DNA of 64,000 bases from SFHK01 sp964554795 (GTDB taxonomy: Bacteria > Bacillota > Clostridia > Christensenellales > Aristaeellaceae). Made by a program: the position numbers and the translations under genes. The stretch lies in NCBI GenBank assembly GCA_964554795.1, contig CAZKQB010000001.1, positions 134,584-198,583 of the forward strand. Direction: 5' to 3'. Shown here one piece after another: positions 26,946-34,864 of the stretch (positions are counted from its first letter, which is position 1; every line of letters starts with the position of its first letter). The notes under the pieces are model-generated. The model worked only from the letters and a program-made list of their open reading frames with translations, did no database searches and was not told where the DNA came from.

Positions 26946-27578
26946 TCATCGAATTTGCGTCATCCTTCCTGCATCAACTTCATAAACATGATCGCACAAT
27001 TCATCGATATCCTGTGCATTGTGCGAAGCAAGAAGAATCGTTCTTTTTCTGTCTCGCAGCTTCCTGAAAAGTTCTCTCATTACCAAAACACTCGTTTTGT
27101 CAAGGCCGTTCATCGGCTCATCAAAGATCATCAGCATGGGATCCTCCATGATTACCTGGGCGATACCGAGCTTCTGTCGCATGCCAAGCGAGTATTTTCC
27201 CACATGCTTCTTCCTGTCGTTTTCCAAGCCTACCAGCTTTAATGCCTGCTGGATTTTTACTCGAGCCACGGGCGTGTTTATACTCATTAAAAAGGAGAGA
27301 TTAGCTTCGCCGGAATAATTTGGAAGAAAGCCCGGGCTTTCAATTAAGGCACCAAAGCTCTCAGGCATCTCTATGTCTTTGCCAAGCTGCTTTCCTGAAA
27401 TAAGGATCGAACCCGAGGTGGGACGAATCAACCCACATATACATTTCAATAAAACTGTTTTTCCTGAGCCGTTTCGTCCGATCAAGCCGTGTATCCTTCC
27501 ATCCTCAAACGAAGCGTTGATATTCGTTAAAATCGAAGCCGTTCCGAATTGCTTACAAACATCTCTGAGCTCGATCAT
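26946..27578 (-). CDS. ABC transporter ATP-binding protein (BcrA/NatA type)
   Basis: This 210-residue ATPase has Walker A GRNGSGKT (about 36-43), signature YSLGMRQKLGIAQ and Walker B LMIFDEPMNGLD, with an H-loop in ASHN. It is of the short type paired with ABC-2 permeases in bacteriocin immunity and peptide export (BcrA, lantibiotic F/G subunits). Start ATG 27578 has AGGAGG with 8-nt spacing. It follows the permease gene by 11 bp, so the two form one transporter. The C-terminus is short, with only YEVDAGRMTQIR after the H-loop. Confidence 0.88.
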   Translation of the reverse strand: MIELRDVCKQFGTASILTNINASFEDGRIHGLIGRNGSGKTVLLKCICGLIRPTSGSILISGKQLGKDIEMPESFGALIESPGFLPNYSGEANLSFLMSINTPVARVKIQQALKLVGLENDRKKHVGKYSLGMRQKLGIAQVIMEDPMLMIFDEPMNGLDKTSVLVMRELFRKLRDRKRTILLASHNAQDIDELCDHVYEVDAGRMTQIR

Positions 27579-27589
27579 TGTCGTACCTC

Positions 27590-28501
27590 CTAAAAAGACT
27601 CAAGAAGATTCGAGCGAGTAGCTATGACATAGCAGAGAGCTGTGCTTACGCCCCATACGACCGGAATAACGATCACGCGATACCTGAGCGTCGGGAGTAC
27701 GCTCTGATAACCTGTTCCCAGCGTATTCAGACGCGAAAGCGAAACGAGCGAAAATCGATAGAATTCTGAAGATAGCATCAATTCAATCGACAAATCGCCG
27801 ACCGCATAGAACAATACGAGCGGAAGGCCAACCCGCTTATGAAAAACGATATTCACTGCGAACATAACCTGTGCAAAGGTTGCAATTATCAACCACTTAA
27901 AAAGAAGTCCATACGCATACATCGATAGGGGAGAAAACATCATTGTCAGCTTTCGCGGAAAGGAGATTCCAATTCCATAGGCATACTTCACATCGGTCTG
28001 TGAGAGTGTGTTCAGCGCCTTTCCCCATTCGTTTCCAAACTGAAGACGATTCGGAAAAAGCAGCCACGGCAGAAAGCTCATAAGGATCACCAGAAGGAAT
28101 ACATACTCAATCAACGTTTCATCGGCTGTCATTTCATGACCAGTTGCAGCCAACAGCAGCCAGAACAGGACAAGGCCTCCTGCTAAAGCCAGACCGCCCG
28201 AGAAAATGGATACAAGCACCTTCGACCTGACATAGCTACGTGCACCATATTTCAGTACGGCTGTGCGCTGAAAACCGCTCTTCCGCTCAAGCACGTAGCT
28301 TGACGCAAATGGAAGGCATGCGAAAAGCGGTAGAAGCCAGCCGCCGTAGCTAACGCTATTTACATATAGGTACAGCAGTAGGCCGTTCCCGCCGGGGTCA
28401 AATACACTATCGTAGACGGGATAGACAAGTGTAAGCAGATAGATTAGCATCGCGGCCGGCAATGTCCACCCGAATCCACGGACAGCATCATACTTTTTCA
28501 T
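27590..28501 (-). CDS. ABC-2 type permease of a peptide/bacteriocin-like exporter
   Basis: This 303-residue membrane protein has about six hydrophobic segments (about 12-32, 52-72, 95-118, 131-149, 200-222 and 278-298). No strong family motif is seen, but size, topology and direct coupling to a BcrA-type ATPase make an ABC-2 permease the best reading. ATG 28501 has AGGGAGG upstream. It sits downstream of two secreted-protein genes in a locus headed by an ECF sigma factor, so it may export or give immunity to one of those products. Confidence 0.7.
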   Translation of the reverse strand: MKKYDAVRGFGWTLPAAMLIYLLTLVYPVYDSVFDPGGNGLLLYLYVNSVSYGGWLLPLFACLPFASSYVLERKSGFQRTAVLKYGARSYVRSKVLVSIFSGGLALAGGLVLFWLLLAATGHEMTADETLIEYVFLLVILMSFLPWLLFPNRLQFGNEWGKALNTLSQTDVKYAYGIGISFPRKLTMMFSPLSMYAYGLLFKWLIIATFAQVMFAVNIVFHKRVGLPLVLFYAVGDLSIELMLSSEFYRFSLVSLSRLNTLGTGYQSVLPTLRYRVIVIPVVWGVSTALCYVIATRSNLLESF

Positions 28502-28520
28502 AAGTCCTCCCTTTAAGGCT

Positions 28521-29531
28521 TCATTCTATGATTTCTCGTGTAATTCCATTGACAATGCACAACGGATCAACGTCGTCCTCATAAGCGTCGATGTCCTCCG
28601 AATAGGGAAGACTGTAAAATACCCATGCAGGCCACAGCTCGTATGTCTGAACGCCCGTTCCAATGACCGGTTCAATAATGTAATAAAAGCGAATTCGATT
28701 GATTTCAATTGTATCGGGAATGATGAGCTGATTGTATCTTTCCTTCAAAACTTCGATCGCTTCATCGAGCGTCGCTATGCGCTCGTCTCGTTCCTGCTCG
28801 CCTATGACGCGATATGTTGTGTCGCCTGCGGCGGTTGAAAAATACTGCATTCCGCTTCTGGTAACAACGATTTCCAATTCGATGCCTCTGACCGCATCGT
28901 CATGGTATTTCGAGAAACGAATCTGCGGCATACACAAGGTTCCATGATACGAAAGATCGTATCGGAGGAAATATCCTTCGTTCTGTTCGGTCGCCTCCGG
29001 CTGCCCTTCAAGCTTCCTTTCTTTTAGCGATTCAAGAGAAATTGGAAAGGTAAAAACAAGTTCAAAGTCTTGAAATCCAAGAGCACGCAGCCATTTCTCA
29101 GCAATTGTTTTCGCATCCTCCGCCGGGAAACCGATTATTTCCTCCGCAGGCGTTTTCACATAGAATTCAGGGTCTCTATAGTGATGCAGATAATGAACTC
29201 CCTGATAACGGAATACACCGCCCGAAAAATCAAATTCCGAGCCATCCGCACACGTAATATACGTCTCTTCATATTTATCCGTATGGATGGTTACAGGTTC
29301 ATCGGTTTCAGAAAAAAAGGCCTGAAGAATTCGATCGACATCAAAGCGATTTTCCTCCACAACAAGCACGGGCAGCTTCTCCGCGACCGGCAATTCGACA
29401 TCCGCAGAAATATGAAGCATGGCATTCTCACAGCTCAGGATTTGATCAACCGGAATGCTTTCCGCATTCGAATTCAGAGATAGGGTCATGAGTACAAGCG
29501 CAATGAGAAGAACGATTGGTTTCCGGCGCAT
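28521..29531 (-). CDS. secreted protein of unknown function
   Basis: This 336-residue protein starts at ATG 29531 (GGGAGG upstream), giving the signal peptide MRRKPIVLLIALVLMTLSLNSNA; there is no lipobox. The mature region is acidic with mixed alpha/beta character and conserved-looking blocks VVEENRFDVDRILQAFF, FPAEDAKTIAEKWLRALGF and LDEAIEVLKERY. It resembles the PepSY- or YycH-like secreted proteins only in general layout, and no family is assigned. Its place between a small secreted protein and the ABC permease suggests a part in the same system, perhaps binding or sensing the exported product. Confidence 0.7.
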   Translation of the reverse strand: MRRKPIVLLIALVLMTLSLNSNAESIPVDQILSCENAMLHISADVELPVAEKLPVLVVEENRFDVDRILQAFFSETDEPVTIHTDKYEETYITCADGSEFDFSGGVFRYQGVHYLHHYRDPEFYVKTPAEEIIGFPAEDAKTIAEKWLRALGFQDFELVFTFPISLESLKERKLEGQPEATEQNEGYFLRYDLSYHGTLCMPQIRFSKYHDDAVRGIELEIVVTRSGMQYFSTAAGDTTYRVIGEQERDERIATLDEAIEVLKERYNQLIIPDTIEINRIRFYYIIEPVIGTGVQTYELWPAWVFYSLPYSEDIDAYEDDVDPLCIVNGITREIIE

Positions 29532-29591
29532 AGAATAGCCTCCCTTCAATGGGGCGGCCTGCATGATTGATGTAGGCCGTCCGTAACTCAC

Positions 29592-29977
29592 TTACGGACA
29601 CCACGTTCCGGCTACGGTTACGATTTCGGTTGAATCGGAATCATTCTGGACTGCAAGAAGGTAAACCTTACCGACAACGCCGTGACCAGATTTATACGCA
29701 ATGCTGAATTCACTCGAGGGAAGGGCAGTCTTTGGAACCGCTGACTTGTGAACTCGGGTAGTTCCGTTGGAATTGCGCAGACCATACCATACGGTCTGAT
29801 CACTCGGCGTCTGAACAGATGCCTTAACCTTCGCCGAACCTGCAACTTCCTTTTTCACATTGTTCGCGGTACGAACACTGGATGGAGAAATTGTCCATCT
29901 ACCGTAGGAACTGTATGTAGCAGCAGAGGCTACACCGATGGCGAAGATGATGGCCAAGGCTAAAGTACACGTTTCAT
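29592..29977 (-). pseudogene. small secreted protein with frameshift in the signal peptide (possible DUF2712-like)
   Basis: The best start is ATG 29977, with AAAGGAG 7 nt upstream, but that frame reads MKRVL and stops at once. One extra T in the CTTTA run (29961-29964) would restore MKRVLLALAIIFAIGVASAATYSSYG, a classic signal peptide joined to the rest. As given, the long frame must start at ATG 29996, which has no ribosome binding site and an unlikely N-terminus. The mature part (about 100 residues) has beta-strand character (SAKVKASVQT, TVWYGLRNSNGTTRV, GKVYLLAVQNDSD) and ends TVAGTWCP, loosely like DUF2712 proteins found with bacteriocin-type ABC transporters. It is either a true frameshift, phase variation at a short T-run, or a sequencing error. 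Confidence 0.6.
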
Positions 29978-30168
29978 TGGGATACTCCTTTCTCATGTCT
30001 GAGCCGTGTAGCTACGTTGGGACAGAACGGGTATTGATTAGTACCCTGTTCGATACCGCCGAGGCGGTTATCCATAAAGGCTGCGCGCCGCCTTTATTAC
30101 GCTCTTCTTGACTCCTTCCAATAATAAAGACACACGAGAATCGGAATCTGCAACACATTCCGGAAAAT

Positions 30169-30921
30169 TTATCGTATTTTTCTTACGCTTTCGGCAATTC
30201 GTATCGCTTCATCGGTTTCTCCCTGGAAGGTCAATAGGAAATAGCGATCCTCGACCGTCCAGAAAATAGAAGCGTCGCCAGCCCCCTCGCTGAGAATAGC
30301 AAGCTGCCCATTCAGCAGGATTTCCGTTTCATCCGAGCCTTCCATATCTAAACCGTCACCAGCTACTCCTTCAAGCTCCTCAAAAATCAGCGTTTTCTGC
30401 ACGGCATTTTGGTACGTGACATAACCGGACGCATCAGATATGTAGCTGATTTCAAAGCCCTCCGGAATATAGGTTGGGTAGTACGTTCCTTTCCAATCAG
30501 CAGGAACAAATGCACATTCTTCCGTACTTGCGATAACAGGTTCATATGATGCTGTGCTGTCTGATTCCAGAGGCACATTTGTATAGTGATCTCCTTTAGA
30601 GAGAACAAACTTAGAAAGAAGACTACGCAGCTGCGGAAAGGCGGCACAGCAAACGGAAAAGCTCAAAAGTACGCACAGAAGGATAGCTGCGGCAACGCGA
30701 TTGGCTTGTAAAAAGCGAAGCTTCATCGTGTTTTTCCGAATCAGCTTGAGCGTTTCTACCTGCGTATTCCTGAAAAAGCGCATCTCCTTGGGCGTTAGAG
30801 GTACATGATCCAATTTGTCTGCTTCCTTGTTGTTCAGCCGAATAAGCGCATTACGAAGGACAGCATCCGTGTAGGACGCATGCGATACGGCCGTTTTTCT
30901 TTTGTTCGAATAGCGTTTCAT
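30169..30921 (-). CDS. membrane anti-sigma factor with DUF4367-like C-terminal domain
   Basis: This 250-residue protein has a cytoplasmic N-terminal part (about 1-70), one transmembrane helix (about 74-93, VAAAILLCVLLSFSVCCAAF) and an external domain with PTYIPEGFEISYISD and VTYQNAVQKTLIF, matching DUF4367-type sensor domains. Its start overlaps the stop of the ECF sigma gene by 4 bp, the usual arrangement of sigma and anti-sigma pairs. It probably holds the sigma factor inactive until an external signal is met. After its stop comes a 190-bp gap with a 6-bp hairpin (30076-30095), then the secreted-protein gene. Confidence 0.75.
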   Translation of the reverse strand: MKRYSNKRKTAVSHASYTDAVLRNALIRLNNKEADKLDHVPLTPKEMRFFRNTQVETLKLIRKNTMKLRFLQANRVAAAILLCVLLSFSVCCAAFPQLRSLLSKFVLSKGDHYTNVPLESDSTASYEPVIASTEECAFVPADWKGTYYPTYIPEGFEISYISDASGYVTYQNAVQKTLIFEELEGVAGDGLDMEGSDETEILLNGQLAILSEGAGDASIFWTVEDRYFLLTFQGETDEAIRIAESVRKIR

Positions 30922-31469
30922 ATATGCTTTTTCTCCTTTAGAACCTTTTCTGCCCTGCGGCGTGCACGCATAAGGTATGTCCGCACACTGGCCTTTCGGA
31001 TATTGAGTACCCTTGCTATTTCTTCATCGGACAATTCCTGCACGTATTTCATTTCTAAAATGAGTAAATCTCGTTTTGGCAGACATTCCAGAAAGTGCAT
31101 CAGCTCGTCTACTGCATCCCTCTGAAGAAGCCCTTCATCCAATTGGGGTTCGTTTGATGGAAGCACATCGAAGGCTGCTTCCATATCCTCGATCATCACA
31201 CGTCTCTTTTGTCTCAGAAGGTTAAGCGAGGTATGCCTGATCGTCGAAATAAGATACGAACGCAAGGTACAGCTATCAAAGTCCCGAAGCAGCGCTGTTT
31301 TTTTGAGGAGTGCAAGCCATGCCATATTCAGGGCATCTTCAGCTTCATAATCATCCTTGAGAATTGCGTAAGCCTTTCGAAGCATCAGAAGACGGTAATC
31401 CATGTACAGGCGTTCAAAGAATTCCCGGTCGCTCTCATTTCCGATGAAAAGGAACAGTATTGGCATCAT
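30918..31469 (-). CDS. ECF-type RNA polymerase sigma factor
   Basis: This 183-residue sigma-70 family protein has region 2 (LYMDYRLLMLRKAYAIL, DYEAEDALNMAWLALL, SYLISTIRHTSLNLLRQ) and region 4 (LPKRDLLILEMKYVQELSDEEIARVLNI, then a recognition helix SVRTYLMRARRRAEKVL). There is no region 1 or 3. Start ATG 31469 has GGAGG 9 nt upstream; the longer frame lacks one. Coupled to a membrane anti-sigma gene. By position it likely controls the secreted-protein/ABC genes that follow, but no promoter match was proven. Confidence 0.88.
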   Translation of the reverse strand: MMPILFLFIGNESDREFFERLYMDYRLLMLRKAYAILKDDYEAEDALNMAWLALLKKTALLRDFDSCTLRSYLISTIRHTSLNLLRQKRRVMIEDMEAAFDVLPSNEPQLDEGLLQRDAVDELMHFLECLPKRDLLILEMKYVQELSDEEIARVLNIRKASVRTYLMRARRRAEKVLKEKKHI

Positions 31470-31581
31470 ATTCAGCATCCTCCGCATAAAGGTGTCAGTC
31501 AGAAACGATAACCATTCCGTAAGCATGATTCCATGCACATGTCTTAAACGAACATCCATTAGAAAACGTGAGAGGGATAAT

Positions 31582-31603
31582 ATCAGGATTCCGACATCCT
31601 GAT
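31582..31603. repeat. inverted repeat between sigma factor gene and acetyltransferase gene
   Basis: ATCAGGAT and ATCCTGAT form a perfect 8-bp stem with a 6-nt loop, about 110 bp upstream of the sigma factor start and 70 bp after the acetyltransferase stop. It could be a weak terminator or an operator; there is no T-run. Confidence 0.45.
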
Positions 31604-31673
31604 GGAAACAGGTAGCTCTGGAATCCGCATAGTCGCAGGTCTGCTTCCACAGGAGGCAATATAATGTATGAAA

Positions 31674-32840
31674 TCAATAGAAATATCCGACAAACAACGC
31701 CTTTTTCATAAATGCACGGGAGGGCGATGGATTATCCGTGAGGATTTCTACATCCCTGCGAAAGCGAGCGGATGCAAGATCCGTATAACCGCAGACGAGC
31801 TGCGAGAAGGCTTGAACGCTCATGCACAGATCGGGCGCAATCCGGGTTCGTTGTGCCCTTCCAGGCTCAACCAGCCAGCGCCCGGCGTTCTCCGGAAGGA
31901 AATCGTCCGTAACCTCGATGACGAAGCGGCCAAATTCTCCGCGATGCAGCACCTTCAGAACTTTCTCCGTGTCGAGCACACGAAGCATATAGGGATTTTC
32001 GACACTGCAATGCACCTCGTAAGGCGAGTCAATCAGTGCGGAAATGGGAATATCGTCAGGTGTTTTGATTTCCAGCGTGTGCATCTCCGCATCGAACCGA
32101 TACAGAAAGCCGAGTAGCATGGCAAAGCTGCGTTCCGTAGTAAAAGCATAATCCTTCACAGAAAGCACGCCCTCGCCGCCGCGCATGATCTTTTCAAAAT
32201 GCAGACAGGCGACAGGCACGCTCTCCTCATACAGCGCATAGCTGTATTCATTTCGGGAATAGGGCTCACTGCGCGTCCACGCAGCAAGCTTCTTTTCATC
32301 GCAGGCAACAGAGAGGTTGTAGCGGGCGATAAACGCATCGAAAACCGGCTTCAGGAAGGAACGATCGTCGTCCGGCTGAAGCAAGCGGGCCTTCATTTTT
32401 CCGGCATAGTGCTTCAGCAATCGAACCGGCAGGGTATAGGTTTTCTCACTCAACGCCAGCTCGTAGCCAAATTTGCGGTAGAACGCGTGACTGAACGGAT
32501 ACAGGCCTGAGAATATGGACCCGTGAGCCCGTTCGCGCGCAAGCAGCTGACTGATGACTCCGCGAACGAAACCGCCGTAACGGTAGGCAGGGTGGGTTAC
32601 GACGCCGCCGATTCCGGCAAGAGAAACATATTCGCCGTCGAAATTCATCTTCAGGCGATTTGAAAGCATGCCACTCACCAGCTCGCCAGCCTCAGTGAAC
32701 GCGCCGTTTCCTATGATTTCATCGGTGCTCGCTTCGATTTCCTTTTTTGCATCCTCGACATTCATGCTGTATTGGTAGCAGATGCTCCAGAGCTTTCGGA
32801 GCGCGAGAATGTCTTCCTTCTTCAGTTCGCGGAGAATCAC
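31674..32840 (-). CDS. Eis-like GNAT N-acetyltransferase
   Basis: This 388-residue protein has an N-terminal GNAT fold with an acetyl-CoA loop in GGVVTHPAYRYGGFVRGVI, a second GNAT-like half and a C-terminal SCP2-like segment, the three-part layout of Eis proteins (about 400 residues). Such enzymes acetylate amines, including aminoglycosides in some cases. Start GTG 32840 is chosen because AAAGGAGG lies 7 nt upstream; the long frame would run into the promoter. A sigma-A promoter sits about 40 bp upstream. Substrate unknown. Confidence 0.82.
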   Translation of the reverse strand: MILRELKKEDILALRKLWSICYQYSMNVEDAKKEIEASTDEIIGNGAFTEAGELVSGMLSNRLKMNFDGEYVSLAGIGGVVTHPAYRYGGFVRGVISQLLARERAHGSIFSGLYPFSHAFYRKFGYELALSEKTYTLPVRLLKHYAGKMKARLLQPDDDRSFLKPVFDAFIARYNLSVACDEKKLAAWTRSEPYSRNEYSYALYEESVPVACLHFEKIMRGGEGVLSVKDYAFTTERSFAMLLGFLYRFDAEMHTLEIKTPDDIPISALIDSPYEVHCSVENPYMLRVLDTEKVLKVLHRGEFGRFVIEVTDDFLPENAGRWLVEPGRAQRTRIAPDLCMSVQAFSQLVCGYTDLASARFRRDVEILTDNPSPSRAFMKKALFVGYFY

Positions 32841-32877
32841 GCTGCATCCTCCTTTTGTCCTTCGAGCTTTTATGGAT

Positions 32878-32906
32878 ATAGTAACACTTTCTTGTGCTTC
32901 TGTCAA
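32878..32906 (-). promoter_or_regulatory. sigma-A promoter of the acetyltransferase gene
   Basis: On the minus strand TTGACA (32906-32901) and TACTAT (32883-32878) are separated by 17 nt, about 38 nt upstream of the GTG start. Confidence 0.75.
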
Positions 32907-32956
32907 TGAAACGGGTAACTTCGCGCAGATTTCGCGTAGTTTTACGGCACAAACAA

Positions 32957-32986
32957 TTGCATATGGTATGGAGTTTATGGTATACT
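32957..32986 (+). promoter_or_regulatory. promoter of the phosphonate-type transporter operon
   Basis: TTGCAT (32957-32962) and TATACT (32981-32986), 18 nt apart, lie 35 nt before the phnC-like start. It is divergent from the acetyltransferase promoter. Confidence 0.65.
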
Positions 32987-33020
32987 GTAGCGGGGAATTC
33001 CGGCCAAAGGAGATAGGGAA

Positions 33021-33809
33021 ATGATTGAATTTCGGGATGTCAGCAAGCAGTATCCGAACGGCGTTATCGGCCTGAATCACGTGACTCTCAACATCGAACA
33101 GGGCGAGTTCGTCGCCATTATCGGCCTGTCGGGCGCAGGCAAGTCCACGATGATCCGTACAATCAACCGCATGATCGACATTACCGGCGGTCAGCTGGTG
33201 GTAGATGGTGTGGATGTTATGACGCTGCGTGGAAAGGCTCTCCGCCGCTTCCGCCGCAAGATTGGCATGATCTTCCAGTCGTTTAACCTGGTTACGCGAG
33301 CCACCGTCATCAAAAACGTGCTCACCTCGATGGTGCCAGACATGGATTTCTTCTCGGGTTTGTTTGGCATCTTCACGAAGAAGCAGAAGCTGAGCGCGTT
33401 GGAGGCGCTGGACAAGGTTGGCATTCTTGAAAAGGCCTATACTCGCTGTGATCAGCTGTCAGGCGGTCAGCAGCAGCGCGTTGCTCTGGCGCGCACACTG
33501 AATCAGAACCCTTCGATCATTCTGGCTGACGAGCCTGTTGCCGCACTTGATCCCGTGACGGCACATCAGGTAATGGATGACTTCAAACGCATCAACACCG
33601 AAATGAACATCTCCATTCTCATCAACATTCATCATGTTGATCTGGCACTGGAGTATGCCGATCGCGTAATCGGTATCCGTGCCGGTAACATCGTATATGA
33701 CGGCCCGACATCCGGCATCACGCAGCAGATTCTCGACGTGATTTATAACGGCGCTCCGGTACCGAAGAGTTCGGATCCAGAGCAGGGAGGGCAAACAAAT
33801 GCAAAGTGA
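33021..33809 (+). CDS. phnC: phosphonate-type ABC transporter ATP-binding protein
   Basis: This 262-residue importer ATPase is of the PhnC family. It has Walker A GLSGAGKST (about 35-43), a Q-loop in MIFQSFNLV, signature LSGGQQQR and Walker B ILADEPVAALDP, and the PhnC-typical NIHHVDLALEYADRVIGIRAG. It would energise uptake of a phosphonate or related anion through the two permeases encoded next. The stop overlaps the first permease start by about 11 bp. The symbol follows the family; the actual substrate is not established, since the cluster lacks phnD and C-P lyase genes. Confidence 0.85.
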   Translation: MIEFRDVSKQYPNGVIGLNHVTLNIEQGEFVAIIGLSGAGKSTMIRTINRMIDITGGQLVVDGVDVMTLRGKALRRFRRKIGMIFQSFNLVTRATVIKNVLTSMVPDMDFFSGLFGIFTKKQKLSALEALDKVGILEKAYTRCDQLSGGQQQRVALARTLNQNPSIILADEPVAALDPVTAHQVMDDFKRINTEMNISILINIHHVDLALEYADRVIGIRAGNIVYDGPTSGITQQILDVIYNGAPVPKSSDPEQGGQTNAK

Positions 33810-34851
33810 GGCTTTTGAAAAGAAGGGGCCGCTTTCCTTTCTGAAAAGTCGGCTTTTTCGCGCGATTGTCTGCCTTGTGCTGACGATTGCAGGGATTGCG
33901 CTGACTATTTACGGCGCAGATGCGATTCGCAAATACAATCCCGCTATGGATACCGGCATTGTAAGTACGGAGCTTGGTCTGGGCGTGCTGGGAATCGCTA
34001 TCGTGGTTATCTGTTTGCCGGTAGGTCTGTTTGCGGCGTTTGACATGCTGTTCAAGCCGGAAACGATTGTACTTTCAAATGGGCACACCATTCAGCGCAA
34101 ACGCTCTCGGGCGCCACTAATTGCCATTCTGCTGGTGCTGGCATTTTGGGCTTCCATTTACATGACGGATTTCGACCTTCGCGTGATTGTGAACCGTGGC
34201 TATCAGCTGACGGCCATCTTCAAAAAGATTTTCCAGCCGCGCTGGAGTTACTGGCGTGACATTGTAGAGCCGCTGGTGGAAACGGTGAAGATGTCCATCA
34301 TGGGCTCGGCGCTCGGAAGTCTTTTGTCGCTGCCGTTTGCCGTGTTCGCCTCTACGAATATCAACCGCAACAGGTACGTGGTATCGGTTTTGCGCATTAT
34401 TCTGAACATCGTTCGGACGCTTCCGACGCTGGTTATTGCTTCCGTTTGCGCGCTGATTTTCAAGCTTGGTGCATTTGCCGGTACGGTAGCCATTACGATT
34501 TTCACTTTTGGCGTCGTATCCAAGATGCTGTATGAATCCATCGAGACCATCGATATGGGGCCGTTCGAGGCCATGGAATCGATGGGAGCTGGACGGATCC
34601 GCGCATTTGCCGCCGCATGCATGCCGCAGATTCTTCCTACTTACTTGTCGCACTGCCTGTACTCGTTTGAAATGAACATCCGCGCCGCTTCCATTCTTGG
34701 CTATGTCGGCGCAGGCGGTCTGGGCATTCTGATTCAGGATCGCGTCGGCTTCCGCGATTACAACAGCCTTGGCACGCTTCTGATTATGCTGTTCGTGGTT
34801 GTTCTGGCAATCGACAACATCAGTCAGGCGCTGCGGCGCAGATTGAGCTGA
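33799..34851 (+). CDS. phnE: phosphonate-type ABC permease (PhnE family), first copy
   Basis: This 350-residue permease has helices at about 20-40, 52-78 and 100-118 and then the BPD_transp_1 membrane domain (about 155-345). The EAA-like loop is in GPFEAMESMGAGRIRAFAAACMPQILP, followed by GYVGAGGLGILIQD, the PhnE ending. The N-terminal 150 residues contain extra membrane helices beyond the core of short PhnE proteins. It overlaps phnC and precedes the second permease by 13 bp, so the two are likely to form a heterodimer. Confidence 0.85.
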   Translation: MQSEAFEKKGPLSFLKSRLFRAIVCLVLTIAGIALTIYGADAIRKYNPAMDTGIVSTELGLGVLGIAIVVICLPVGLFAAFDMLFKPETIVLSNGHTIQRKRSRAPLIAILLVLAFWASIYMTDFDLRVIVNRGYQLTAIFKKIFQPRWSYWRDIVEPLVETVKMSIMGSALGSLLSLPFAVFASTNINRNRYVVSVLRIILNIVRTLPTLVIASVCALIFKLGAFAGTVAITIFTFGVVSKMLYESIETIDMGPFEAMESMGAGRIRAFAAACMPQILPTYLSHCLYSFEMNIRAASILGYVGAGGLGILIQDRVGFRDYNSLGTLLIMLFVVVLAIDNISQALRRRLS

Positions 34852-34864
34852 GGAGGGGAAGACG

